A stretch of DNA of 18,349 bases from JASLCR01 sp964384345 (GCA_964384345.1 CAYLKD010000014.1:1-18349), one strand, 5' to 3'; shown: positions 7,181 through 14,154, numbered from the stretch's first letter. The notes: generated by a model from the letters alone, not told the origin. A program made the numbers and translations.

Positions 7181-7625
7181 GCCGTCCCGGTAATTCAACA
7201 ATTTCGAACCAATATGCTCCGAGTGTTTTCATCACTGTTATGAGGTTTTCAAAGGTGACCGGCTTAGTGATGAACGAATTACTGCCAAGCTGATACGAGC
7301 GGTAGATGTCCTCTTCAGCTTTCGAGGTAGTAAATATTACTACGGGAATACCGCTAAGTGAAGGATCGGCCTTAATTTCTTTGAGGGCTTCGCGACCATC
7401 TTTTCGTGGCATATTAAGATCAAGTAAAATGACGCCAGGACGAACGGCTTCTTTTTTAAATTTTCCGTGAGCTTTCAAGAAATCAAGTAACTCCTCACCA
7501 TCCTTGACACGGATGAGCGTATTGAGCAGTTTGCTTTCTTCGAGAGCTTTTTTTGTTAAAAGATAATCATCATCATCGTCGTCAGCCATTAGTATTACAA
7601 TTGGTTCTTTTTTGAGTTCACTCAT
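7173..7625 (-). CDS. Rcp1-type response regulator
   Basis: The 150-residue protein is a single receiver of the Rcp1 type, the class paired with cyanobacterial phytochrome kinases and related PAS/GAF kinases. It shows a run of aspartates at 15-20 followed by Y-L-L-T-K-K-A-L, the phosphoacceptor D69 in I-L-L-D-L-N-M-P-R-K-D-G, T99/T100 and K121-P-V. The start at ATG 7625 has a GGAAGGA site eight bases upstream and overlaps the kinase stop by eight bases, so a one-to-one partnership with that kinase is likely. There is no DNA-binding domain. Confidence 0.9.
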   Translation of the reverse strand: MSELKKEPIVILMADDDDDDYLLTKKALEESKLLNTLIRVKDGEELLDFLKAHGKFKKEAVRPGVILLDLNMPRKDGREALKEIKADPSLSGIPVVIFTTSKAEEDIYRSYQLGSNSFITKPVTFENLITVMKTLGAYWFEIVELPGRHG

Positions 7626-9765
7626 TGCTTGAATCCTTCCCCGCAATTGGGATACTAAATGAAAAGACCGAGCCTTTATTGATGGTGCTCTTCGCTGTTA
7701 TTGTACCATTGTATCGTTCGGCGATCTTACGACAGACAGCCAAACCTATTCCTGTGCCTTCGTACTCCTCCTTGCCATGCAGTCTCTGAAATACTGAAAA
7801 AATACGATCGAGATATTTTTCTTCGAAACCAATTCCATTATCTTCAAAATAAATTGTGTGCATTATGTCGTTGGCTTGAACTGGTTTTGAATATACGTTT
7901 ATGCGTGGCGGAATCCCTTCTCGATGAAACTTTAGTGCATTACCTATTAAATTTTGAAACAACTGTAGCATATGTGTTGTATCCGCGTACACAGAAGGTA
8001 ACTGGCTAATATTTATCACTCCATCCGTTGTATGAATACGCTCTTCAAGATCACTGACGACATCTTTAGCAATAGTATTAAGATCTACTAGTTCATTCGG
8101 TTTTGCCTTAGTTGTGACTCGAGAAAATGCCAGCAGATCTTGGATTAGCGTACTCATACGTGCGGCTGCGCTTCGCATCCGCTCGAGGTACTCTTGTCCA
8201 CTTTGACCGAGAGTATCACTATATTCATTCTCAAGTAAATCCCCGAACGCTTGAATTTTTCGGAGTGGCTCCTGCAAGTCGTGTGATGCCACATACGCAA
8301 AGTCTTGTAACTCCTGGTTGCTCCGGCCCAATTCTTTTGTGCGTTCAATTACACGTGACTCGAGTTCTTCATTAAGTTTCTGTAAATCAGCTTGAAGTAA
8401 TCGGCGCTCTTTAAGCTCGCGCTTTGCATCGCCATATAAAGTCGCATTATAAACAGCGAGTGCCGCGCGATTTGCTAGCGCTTTGGCGACCTCTAAATCT
8501 GCAGGTGTGTAATGTAATCTTGATTCTGTAGCAACAAATGTTAATGCACCGATAGTTTTACCATCAAGTGTAAGAGGAGCAATGATAACCGAGCTAAAGC
8601 CTAGCTCTAAGAGCAATTTAAGCTCCTTTTTACTTGTCGCCGATGCTTCAAGCATACTTTTAGTAATGTACGGGTAGTACTCGGCTTCACCGGTGCGCAT
8701 TACTTTTGCTACACCTGTCGGCATATCGGGATCTGGAGGTCCTTGTTTTTTACGTAATTCTTTTGCCCATTTTACTTTCTGTGGATCTTTGTGGGCTAAA
8801 GCGACCTGCTCTAATCTGCCGTTTTCTAAAATTTCAATACTACACCAGTCTGCAGTACGAGGAACAACCATTTCCGTAATTGAATGCAGAATCTCTTTGT
8901 ATCCGAGCGATGCAGAAAACTGTGCAGTTGCGCTTGTTAAAAAGTTAAGGTTTTCTTCGGCGCGTTTTCTTTCGGTTATATCGATGAGAATGCCGGGTGA
9001 CTGACTGCTATTCGAACTCGTGGACTTATCAAAATACCCACGAGCGATTACCCAATGTACATCACCGTTAGCATCAAGAGTACGGTACTCACATTCGTAA
9101 GGCTCTAATCTAGCTATAGCATTATGAAATTCCTTGTTCACTCTAGCTCGATCTTCAGGGTGAATTGATGCCGTATACTCGTCTGCAGTTACCCCGACTT
9201 CAACTGCGTCAGCATCTAAACCAAATAGCATTGCCGTATTTTTATCGCCTTTAATTGTTTCGTCATCTATATTCCAGATCCACGTTCCAATATTGCCGGC
9301 TTTTAAAATCTGCTTAAGTTGATATTGTGTTGTTTTTGATTGTTGTGCCGCCAATGTTTCAGCAGTGATATCTTTGGTGGCTTGATAAACTGCGATTACT
9401 TTCTCATTTTCAAGTACTGGGTAATGAGTAACATTCCAGTATCGTTGCTGCATTGCGCCGTGACGATCTTTTATGTCGTAATGAAAATCTGCAATTGCAT
9501 CTGGCTTTTGAATTTTTACAACACGACGTATTGAATCTAATAGTTCGCTTTTGCCAGTTTTTACATAAGCATCAGAAACATCAGGGAACACCTCAAGTAA
9601 TGGTCTCCCTATGCAATCGCTGCGTGAGACGTTAGCCATGATGGCATGAGCCTCATTCTCCTCAATAATAGTAAATATAGGGTCGTCTGCACGAAATACG
9701 ATAAAAGCAGTCGGTAAAGACTGAAATAATTTAACATAATCAATTGGTGAGTTTGAATTTTTCAT
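7618..9765 (-). CDS. Soluble PAS-PAS-GAF sensor histidine kinase
   Basis: The 715-residue protein has two PAS domains (about 15-135 and 150-268, the second ending in the D-I-T-E-R-K-R-A-E linker), a GAF domain (about 285-440), a coiled-coil linker (about 445-490) and a HisKA domain with H495 in A-S-H-D-L-Q-E-P-L-R-K-I. The HATPase domain follows (N605/N609, D642-N-G-I-G-F, G-T-G-I-G-L near 670). The H-box is the phytochrome-kinase type that works with Rcp1-like receivers, one of which lies directly downstream. The GAF domain is the D-P-D-x-P-x-G-V type of ordinary sensor kinases; no PHY domain or clear bilin cysteine is present, so light sensing is not supported. No membrane helix is seen. 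The ATG at 9765 has CGGAG upstream. It heads the four-gene relay operon. Confidence 0.92.
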   Translation of the reverse strand: MKNSNSPIDYVKLFQSLPTAFIVFRADDPIFTIIEENEAHAIMANVSRSDCIGRPLLEVFPDVSDAYVKTGKSELLDSIRRVVKIQKPDAIADFHYDIKDRHGAMQQRYWNVTHYPVLENEKVIAVYQATKDITAETLAAQQSKTTQYQLKQILKAGNIGTWIWNIDDETIKGDKNTAMLFGLDADAVEVGVTADEYTASIHPEDRARVNKEFHNAIARLEPYECEYRTLDANGDVHWVIARGYFDKSTSSNSSQSPGILIDITERKRAEENLNFLTSATAQFSASLGYKEILHSITEMVVPRTADWCSIEILENGRLEQVALAHKDPQKVKWAKELRKKQGPPDPDMPTGVAKVMRTGEAEYYPYITKSMLEASATSKKELKLLLELGFSSVIIAPLTLDGKTIGALTFVATESRLHYTPADLEVAKALANRAALAVYNATLYGDAKRELKERRLLQADLQKLNEELESRVIERTKELGRSNQELQDFAYVASHDLQEPLRKIQAFGDLLENEYSDTLGQSGQEYLERMRSAAARMSTLIQDLLAFSRVTTKAKPNELVDLNTIAKDVVSDLEERIHTTDGVINISQLPSVYADTTHMLQLFQNLIGNALKFHREGIPPRINVYSKPVQANDIMHTIYFEDNGIGFEEKYLDRIFSVFQRLHGKEEYEGTGIGLAVCRKIAERYNGTITAKSTINKGSVFSFSIPIAGKDSSNE

Positions 9766-9801
9766 GCTTGTAACTCCGTATTTATATATATTGCGAAAAT
9801 C

Positions 9802-9807
9802 ATTATA
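9802..9807 (-). promoter_or_regulatory. -10 box (TATAAT) of the signalling operon
   Basis: A perfect TATAAT on the minus strand lies about 37 bases upstream of the kinase ATG. The -35 region is AT-rich and weak, and no CRP-like palindrome is present at the expected distance. Confidence 0.45.
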
Positions 9808-9828
9808 TTAACTTAAACACATTTGAAA

Positions 9829-9864
9829 TAAATAAAGATCCTTATAATTAAGGATCTTTATTTA
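9829..9864 (-). terminator. Rho-independent terminator after the YmgE-type gene
   Basis: A 16-bp perfect inverted repeat (9829-9844 with 9849-9864, core AAGATCCTTA) encloses a four-base loop. On the minus strand it is followed by a T-rich tail, and it lies 28 bases after the stop of the YmgE-type gene. It separates that gene from the kinase operon. Confidence 0.85.
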
Positions 9865-9891
9865 GTATGGCTTGCTAAATAACTCTAGCCT

Positions 9892-10167
9892 TTACTCTAC
9901 GCGCTGCGTGTTGCGGCCAGTAAACAGTTTTACAATTGCGAGCAAGATTACAGCACCGACAATTGCAACAATTAAACTGGTGATGTTGAAGCCACCGACT
10001 TGATCGCCAGTCAACATTCGTACGATAAATCCACCGATGAATGCACCAACGATACCAACTACGATATTAGCCAAAGCTCCCATTTGTGCGTTTGTGTGCA
10101 TGATCATAGAAGCGATCCAACCAGCAAATGCTCCAAAAACAACCCACAATATTATATCAAGTAACAT
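9892..10167 (-). CDS. GlsB/YeaQ/YmgE-family stress membrane protein
   Basis: The 91-residue protein has three hydrophobic helices (about 3-22, 28-52 and 62-83) with the family's glycine patterns: G-A-F-A-G-W-I-A near the start, N-I-V-V-G-I-V-G-A-F-I-G-G in the middle and I-V-A-I-V-G-A-V-I-L-L at the end. This family, also called transglycosylase-associated, is induced by general stress in many bacteria; its molecular role is not settled. An AAGGAG site precedes the ATG. A CRP-like palindrome lies at the class II distance from a TATGAT -10 box, so the Crp-like regulator probably activates it. A strong terminator follows. Confidence 0.9.
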   Translation of the reverse strand: MLLDIILWVVFGAFAGWIASMIMHTNAQMGALANIVVGIVGAFIGGFIVRMLTGDQVGGFNITSLIVAIVGAVILLAIVKLFTGRNTQRVE

Positions 10168-10196
10168 ATTTTTCTCCTTTTGTTATTACACTTCTC

Positions 10197-10202
10197 ATCA
10201 TA
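10197..10202 (-). promoter_or_regulatory. -10 box (TATGAT) of the YmgE-type gene
   Basis: TATGAT predicts a start near 10190 and a leader of about 23 bases that holds the AAGGAG site. Its centre is 32 bp from the CRP-like palindrome centre at 10231.5. Confidence 0.6.
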
Positions 10203-10223
10203 ACGCATACTGAAAACTTGATC

Positions 10224-10239
10224 TGTGATATTTCTTACA
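10224..10239. promoter_or_regulatory. CRP-like operator A
   Basis: Read toward the gene the site is TGTAA-N6-TCACA, one base from the E. coli CRP consensus TGTGA-N6-TCACA. It is centred at -41.5 of the predicted start, as in class II activation. It shares the outer bases ATCTGTGA with operator B. Confidence 0.65.
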
Positions 10240-10273
10240 AAATGAGCTTTTTATGTGCATTTTACCCCATTAA

Positions 10274-10301
10274 AATTAAAAAAATCACTCATTTGAGTGA
10301 T
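10274..10301 (-). terminator. Rho-independent terminator after the 127-residue membrane protein gene
   Basis: On the minus strand the stem ATCACTCA / TGAGTGAT (10284-10301) is followed directly by a run of T residues. It lies 24 bases after the stop codon at 10326. Confidence 0.8.
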
Positions 10302-10325
10302 AATTTTATGATATTAAAATGCAGC

Positions 10326-10709
10326 TTACGCTGCGACTTGAGTTCGTCGTTTAGCAACGCAATGCGCAGGTTCTTCATCGTTAAGCTCAAGTGCTTCAAG
10401 CCCGCAGATGATCGCTACTTCGATGCAGAAAATTGCGTCTAATACGTTGACCATGTAGTCCACCATTAAGACCATGAATGTAGAGGCCAAACAGACAGCA
10501 AAAAAACCGAGTGCGTAGCGCATATAAAGTGATCGAGGAGGATGTGTAAACAATAATACGCATAGTAAAACGAGTAATGCTCCTCTCACGTATTCGAGCC
10601 ATAATGATGTTCCTGCTATAAGAAGTAATGGAAAATCAGGGTAATATAACCGGCTAACAAATACGGCAGCGATCAAGAGCATTGTTGCGATGGTCAATGT
10701 TTTTTTCAT
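10326..10709 (-). CDS. Small integral membrane protein of unknown function
   Basis: The product has 127 residues and about four hydrophobic helices (about 4-22, 38-57, 64-85 and 88-107), ending in a short charged tail with E-E and K-R-R. I recognise no family. The start at ATG 10709 has a strong AAGGAG site eight bases upstream. Its promoter carries a CRP-like palindrome almost identical to that of the YmgE-type gene downstream, and each gene has its own terminator. It is therefore a separate transcription unit under the same probable control, suggesting an envelope role in the same response. Confidence 0.75.
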   Translation of the reverse strand: MKKTLTIATMLLIAAVFVSRLYYPDFPLLLIAGTSLWLEYVRGALLVLLCVLLFTHPPRSLYMRYALGFFAVCLASTFMVLMVDYMVNVLDAIFCIEVAIICGLEALELNDEEPAHCVAKRRTQVAA

Positions 10710-10737
10710 GTGTCTCCTTTCCTCTAATACTATTCAA

Positions 10738-10743
10738 ACAGTA
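10738..10743 (-). promoter_or_regulatory. -10 box (TACTGT) of the 127-residue membrane protein gene
   Basis: TACTGT is a weak -10 match but stands exactly 32 bp from the centre of operator B, the same spacing as at the two other predicted targets. A weak -10 with an activator site in place of a -35 is usual for class II promoters. Confidence 0.4.
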
Positions 10744-10764
10744 TCATTGAAAAGGTAGTCAATC

Positions 10765-10780
10765 TGTGAGATATATTACA
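10765..10780. promoter_or_regulatory. CRP-like operator B
   Basis: Read toward the gene the site is TGTAA-N6-TCACA, with the same two half-sites as operator A but a different spacer. It is centred at -41.5 relative to the predicted start at 10731. Confidence 0.65.
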
Positions 10781-10839
10781 TAAATGCTTTATTCTTCTCG
10801 TTTAAAGAGTTAGCTAACATGCGCATCCGCTAGTTTTAA

Positions 10840-11226
10840 TTATGTATTATTAGATGGAGTCTCGTTCAAGCCGTGGATTGGTTCGGGAACAGTGTTATTT
10901 TTTTTGACGACAATATAATCTTTTGTTCGTTTGATTACTGATTCAATTTTATCTATTTCATGATGTGGCAGTACAATAAAGGCGTCTCTGTCAGAATGAA
11001 TTTCTTTGTAAGTGCTGAGTAGCACTTTCACTCGTTCGTTACAGTCTTCATCTGAACATTCACATTTAAAGAACAATAAAAAATCTTCGTTGTTGACCAA
11101 TTTATCGTTTCCATCTTCGATATGCATCGCATCGAGTTTCGCGAGCTGCTTTGCGACCTTTTCGTTCGCACGCCTAAAAATCATCTCATTTTCTATTTGA
11201 TGACGTTCAGTTCGCGTGATGCTCAT
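10840..11226 (-). CDS. Conserved-looking protein with a C-x-C-x4-C cluster, function unknown
   Basis: The 128-residue protein is hydrophilic. A charged helical N-terminus (R-T-E-R-H-Q-I-E-N-E-M-I-F-R-R-A-N-E-K-V) is followed by F-K-C-E-C-S-D-E-D-C-N-E-R with C55, C57 and C62, then H88-H89 and a Lys-rich segment with I-V-V-K-K-N-N near the end. The three cysteines plus a histidine could bind a metal such as zinc, but this is a guess. The family looks familiar from Patescibacteria and actinobacteria, without a known function. The ATG at 11226 has no good ribosome site. An extended -10 (TGG-TATCAT, 11234-11239) ends about eight bases upstream, so the transcript is probably leaderless. Confidence 0.75.
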   Translation of the reverse strand: MSITRTERHQIENEMIFRRANEKVAKQLAKLDAMHIEDGNDKLVNNEDFLLFFKCECSDEDCNERVKVLLSTYKEIHSDRDAFIVLPHHEIDKIESVIKRTKDYIVVKKNNTVPEPIHGLNETPSNNT

Positions 11227-11233
11227 TACCTAA

Positions 11234-11242
11234 ATGATACCA
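11234..11242 (-). promoter_or_regulatory. Extended -10 of the 128-residue protein gene
   Basis: TGG-TATCAT on the minus strand places the transcript start at or next to the A of the start codon at 11226. The -35 region is poor (GCGACT), which is usual with an extended -10. Confidence 0.4.
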
Positions 11243-11275
11243 TTTTACGGTGATAAAGTCGCCTTAGGATGGTGC

Positions 11276-11306
11276 ATAAAAAGAGGCGCTATAAAAGCGC
11301 CTCTTT
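11276..11306 (-). terminator. Rho-independent terminator of the small RNA
   Basis: An 11-bp stem AAAGAGGCGCT / AGCGCCTCTTT (11280-11290 with 11296-11306) with a five-base loop is followed on the minus strand by a short T run. It is the most GC-rich hairpin in the window. Confidence 0.85.
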
Positions 11307-11427
11307 GATGATGGAAGACTTGCACCCACAGATGTAGCCTACTAACTAAATAACTTAACTTGCACAATTGAACTATCGAACTTGATTGGCTACACATACG
11401 AAATGTGCTGATTCACTTGGTCTTCCT
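11276..11427 (-). ncRNA. Candidate structured small RNA, 6S-like in outline
   Basis: On the minus strand a promoter (11434-11462) starts a transcript at about 11427. It begins with GGAAGAC (11426-11420), which pairs with GTCTTCC (11319-11313). Inside are a short GCAC/GTGC pairing (11405-11408 with 11322-11325) and a seven-pair stem (11388-11394 with 11333-11339). A 48-base AT-rich apical loop (11340-11387) completes the fold. A strong terminator hairpin follows. The whole is about 150 bases and has no long reading frame. A rod with a closing stem, an inner bubble and a large loop recalls 6S RNA, but I see no sequence match. An unknown small RNA is equally possible. It lies divergently from the photolyase gene. 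Confidence 0.6.
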
Positions 11428-11433
11428 ACATCT

Positions 11434-11462
11434 AAATTACGCTTATTCGTATAGTGAGTCAA
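11434..11462 (-). promoter_or_regulatory. Sigma70-type promoter of the small RNA
   Basis: TTGACT (11457-11462) and TAATTT (11434-11439) are separated by exactly 17 bases on the minus strand. The predicted start is seven bases on, at the first base of the closing stem. Confidence 0.65.
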
Positions 11463-11509
11463 GAGTTTTTGGATTTTATTTTTAGCTCATTTTTGGGACA
11501 GATACCCCG

Positions 11510-11518
11510 TGCTAAAAT
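11510..11518 (+). promoter_or_regulatory. Extended -10 of the photolyase gene
   Basis: TGC-TAAAAT lies ten bases before the ATG at 11529, predicting a leader of only about four bases. There is no ribosome site, so the message is probably leaderless. Confidence 0.45.
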
Positions 11519-11528
11519 AGCAGTAGTA

Positions 11529-12923
11529 ATGAACGACTCACGGCAACTACTTTTACGCGACAAACCGTTCAACGGCAGTGCTGTCGTATATGTCATGTCA
11601 CGAGATCAACGAGTAGGTGACAATCATGCGCTTTTAGCCGCTCAAGCTTGTGCAGCCTTACACAAGGTGCCGCTTTATGTTGTATTTGTGCTCAAAAAAG
11701 TATCGGGTCGTAGTCGTGAACACTACCAATTCATGTTGGATGGACTACGCGAGGTAAAAGCCGCTCTTGATACGCACTCAATCCCCTTTATTATGCGAAT
11801 GGGAGAGCCAAAAAAGGAAATTATTTCAATTGTTAATGAGGTTGAAGCCGGTGCAGTGTATTTTGACTTTAGCCCCCTCCATGGTGCTCGCACACTTGCA
11901 AAAGCCGTGGCTAATGACGTCGATTGTAGAGTCAGCGTTGTCGATACGCACAACGTCATCCCCGCATGGGTTGTTTCAACAAAACAGGAATTTGCAGCTC
12001 ACACAATGCGCACGAAAGTTTACAAACAACTACAGAATTATTTGGTCGCCCCACCTGCTGTGACCAAGCATCAGTTTACACCTCAACCTATCGCTTCAAT
12101 TGATTTTACTGATGCACAGAAATTTATCGAAACGATTCGTAGTGCGGGCATCTCCATACAACAAGCATCTGGAGAAAAAGCGGCTCATCGACAACTTTCG
12201 GCATGTATTGAGCAGCTTGATACATACGCAAACAATCGCAATAACATCGCCGTGGACTATCAAAGTGGACTGAGCCCCTATGTACATTATGGACAGATTA
12301 GTTCACTACGCGTGGTGCTTGATGTGATGGATTCAGTCGATCAACCACCTCTCTTGTTGATGCAGCCAAAGCTTGCGCAGGCTGGTGACAAAGCCAGTAT
12401 GCAGGACGGTATGAATGCATTGTTTGAGGAGCTTGTAGTACGAAAAGAGCTGGCCGATAACTTTTGTCTGTATAGCATAGACTATCGATCTATCGAGGTT
12501 GCCGCTGATTGGGCCAAAAAGACTTTATATGATCATGCTGATGACAAGCGTGAATTTGTCTATACTGCGCAGGAATGGGAAGCGGCGACGACTCATGATG
12601 AAGTGTGGAATGCATCACAAAAAGAGCTTATGAGCACCGGCAAAATGCATGGTTATATGCGCATGTACTGGGCAAAAAAACTACTTGAATGGTCAAAATC
12701 TCCAGATGAGGCGCTCAAAATTGCTATTTATCTCAATGACAAGTATTCAATTGATGGCGGAGATCCAAATGGTTATGTTGGTATTTTGTGGTCTATTGCA
12801 GGATTACACGATCGACCGTGGTTTGATCGTCCTGTATATGGAAAGATTCGTTATATGAACAGTGCTGGACTCTATAGAAAGTTCGATGTCGCTGCGTATA
12901 TTGCGCGCGTTAATTCTGTATAA
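11529..12923 (+). CDS. phr: Class II CPD photolyase
   Basis: The 464-residue enzyme uses FAD and blue/UV-A light to split cyclobutane pyrimidine dimers in DNA. Class II features are clear. The N-terminal antenna-type Rossmann domain starts V-V-Y-V-M-S-R-D-Q-R-V-G-D-N-H-A-L (about 19-35). The C-terminal FAD domain holds F-E-E-L-V-V-R-K-E-L-A-D-N-F, G-K-M-H-G-Y-M-R-M-Y-W-A-K-K, L-N-D-K-Y-S-I-D-G-G-D-P-N-G-Y-V-G and G-L-H-D-R-P-W-F-x-R-P-V-Y-G-K-I-R-Y-M. The frame is open from a GTG at 11454, but ATG 11529 gives the usual family length and N-terminus and follows an extended -10 box. The gene converges on the carotenoid operon, both being protection against light. Class II enzymes are found in scattered bacteria, archaea, plants and animals, so transfer is possible. 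Confidence 0.95.
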   Translation: MNDSRQLLLRDKPFNGSAVVYVMSRDQRVGDNHALLAAQACAALHKVPLYVVFVLKKVSGRSREHYQFMLDGLREVKAALDTHSIPFIMRMGEPKKEIISIVNEVEAGAVYFDFSPLHGARTLAKAVANDVDCRVSVVDTHNVIPAWVVSTKQEFAAHTMRTKVYKQLQNYLVAPPAVTKHQFTPQPIASIDFTDAQKFIETIRSAGISIQQASGEKAAHRQLSACIEQLDTYANNRNNIAVDYQSGLSPYVHYGQISSLRVVLDVMDSVDQPPLLLMQPKLAQAGDKASMQDGMNALFEELVVRKELADNFCLYSIDYRSIEVAADWAKKTLYDHADDKREFVYTAQEWEAATTHDEVWNASQKELMSTGKMHGYMRMYWAKKLLEWSKSPDEALKIAIYLNDKYSIDGGDPNGYVGILWSIAGLHDRPWFDRPVYGKIRYMNSAGLYRKFDVAAYIARVNSV

Positions 12924-12924
12924 G

Positions 12925-13005
12925 CTACTCCATCATAGTCATTGTCATACCTGAATGATCTTCATACTTCCACTGTCGCAGCAAGTTATCATTGCCGTCG
13001 AACAC
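12925..13005 (-). other. Possible gene remnant or very small ORF between photolyase and crt genes
   Basis: On the minus strand a 26-codon frame (GTG at 13005, stop at 12925) encodes a protein-like tail with F-D-G-N-D-N-L-L-R-Q-W-K-Y-E-D-H-S-G-M. It has no convincing ribosome site. Its frame stays open a short way into the end of crtEb before a TGA. It may be the C-terminus of a lost gene or chance. Confidence 0.2.
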
Positions 13006-13016
13006 CGAAAACGATA

Positions 13017-13877
13017 TTACGAAAATATTTTTAGTAATAATTCAATCGTGATGACAAACCCCACAAAGAAATTGATCCAGATGAATCGTCGCCATGGAAC
13101 GTTAGCTTTCGCAGAGCTTTTGTCAGTGATGTTAAGACATTGCCATATATTTGCCGCGTAGACGAGTCCTGCAATACCAACAATTGGCGTTGGCCAAGGC
13201 TGTAGTACTATAATGCCGGCTGCAAGTATGTAAAGTATGAATGAGAACCACGTCGTTGTTCGCGCACCGAAGTACGTGGCAACCGATGCAATATTGCCTT
13301 GCCGATCGGGTATGACGTCTTGGACTGCTCCAAAAGCATGACTCGCTATACCCCAGATAAAGAATGAAATAATATACGGCCATGCTTCATTGGTAAACCC
13401 GTCGTTGAGCGAAAGAGCAAATAGCAGCGGTCCAACAAAATGCATACTACTCGTCATCGAGTCGAGTAGTGGCCGTTCTTTAAAGCGCAAGTATTTTATA
13501 GAGTATGCGATGACGAAGAAGACCACAATCGCTAGGACCACATTTGAAAACGTCGTCCCGTTTATAAGCATAATGAGTAAAAACGGGATGTTCGTTACGA
13601 GCACTGCCTTAATGATTGCCGGATGGAGCTCTTTTTGCGATTTCATGCCTTCGATACCGCCCTTACGTGGATTGCGAATATCAGATTCGTAATCGAACAC
13701 GTCGTTAACGCCGTACATCAGCAAATTGTATGGACCAAGAAAGTAGAGCGTGCTTAGAACAAACAGTGCATCCATTGACCCTCCAGATACCAAGTATCCG
13801 GCCGCAAACGGATAGGCAGTATTTAACCATGACACTGGGCGTGACACATAGAGTAACTTGAGCGCTGTGCTAAACAT
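13017..13877 (-). CDS. crtEb: Lycopene elongase, UbiA-type prenyltransferase (CrtEb-like)
   Basis: The 286-residue membrane enzyme belongs to the UbiA superfamily and has about eight or nine helices. The first Asp-rich motif N58-D-V-F-D62-Y-E-S-D66 is followed by I-R-N-P-R-K-G-G-I-E-G, the signature of C50 lycopene elongases. The second motif is D187-V-I-P-D191. It should add dimethylallyl units to one or both ends of lycopene, giving the C45 and C50 acyclic carotenoids nonaflavuxanthin and flavuxanthin, which the cyclase subunits then close. The start overlaps the cyclase subunit gene by eight bases, and this is the last gene of the operon, as crtEb is in Corynebacterium. No terminator is obvious before the converging photolyase gene. 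Confidence 0.9.
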   Translation of the reverse strand: MFSTALKLLYVSRPVSWLNTAYPFAAGYLVSGGSMDALFVLSTLYFLGPYNLLMYGVNDVFDYESDIRNPRKGGIEGMKSQKELHPAIIKAVLVTNIPFLLIMLINGTTFSNVVLAIVVFFVIAYSIKYLRFKERPLLDSMTSSMHFVGPLLFALSLNDGFTNEAWPYIISFFIWGIASHAFGAVQDVIPDRQGNIASVATYFGARTTTWFSFILYILAAGIIVLQPWPTPIVGIAGLVYAANIWQCLNITDKSSAKANVPWRRFIWINFFVGFVITIELLLKIFS

Positions 13878-14154
13878 TTGTTTTACCTTTCATGTTCCAT
13901 AGTGTTGGGACGAGAATGCACGCGAGAATTGCATAGAAAAAATCTTCAATCGGCGCTCTTCCTATATATACTCCTACTATCTTATCTGCATGATACCCAA
14001 CTATGTCGAAGCCGACAATAATCGAATCAAATATCAGAGTCAGCAACAAAAGCGCAATACCAGTCATGACAATCACTTTAGAAATTTTACGAACGCGTAG
14101 CAGTAGTACGATCGCAGCAATAAATACCAGATTGACTATGAGATACGTTGCCAT
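13870..14154 (-). CDS. crtYf: Heterodimeric carotenoid cyclase, second subunit
   Basis: The 94-residue protein has three hydrophobic helices and the P-I-E-D-F-F-Y-A-I-L-A motif (about 68-78) of the lycopene cyclase domain family. Beside a lycopene elongase such paired subunits (CrtYe/CrtYf, CrtYg/CrtYh or LbtA/LbtB) cyclise C50 chains. Which ring type (epsilon, gamma or beta) is made cannot be read from sequence by eye, so the symbol shows position and family only. The gene overlaps its partner by 19 bases and the elongase gene by eight. Confidence 0.85.
   Translation of the reverse strand: MATYLIVNLVFIAAIVLLLRVRKISKVIVMTGIALLLLTLIFDSIIVGFDIVGYHADKIVGVYIGRAPIEDFFYAILACILVPTLWNMKGKTNV

Noticed and set aside
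7618..9765. Bacteriophytochrome
   Set aside because: The H-box is phytochrome-like, but there is no PHY domain and no clear bilin-binding cysteine; the GAF domain is of the ordinary sensor-kinase type.
10809..10818. Palindrome GTTAGCTAAC after the 128-residue protein gene as a terminator
   Set aside because: It is a loop-less 10-base palindrome without a T run, so it cannot be supported as a terminator; an operator role is untestable here.
11313..11426. A tRNA or tRNA with an intron
   Set aside because: The paired ends suggested an acceptor stem, but there is no D arm, anticodon arm or T-loop arrangement and the length does not fit.
11454..11528. Longer photolyase start at the GTG at 11454
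   Set aside because: The extra 25 residues are not part of the family, the -10 box lies inside them, and the ATG at 11529 gives the usual length.
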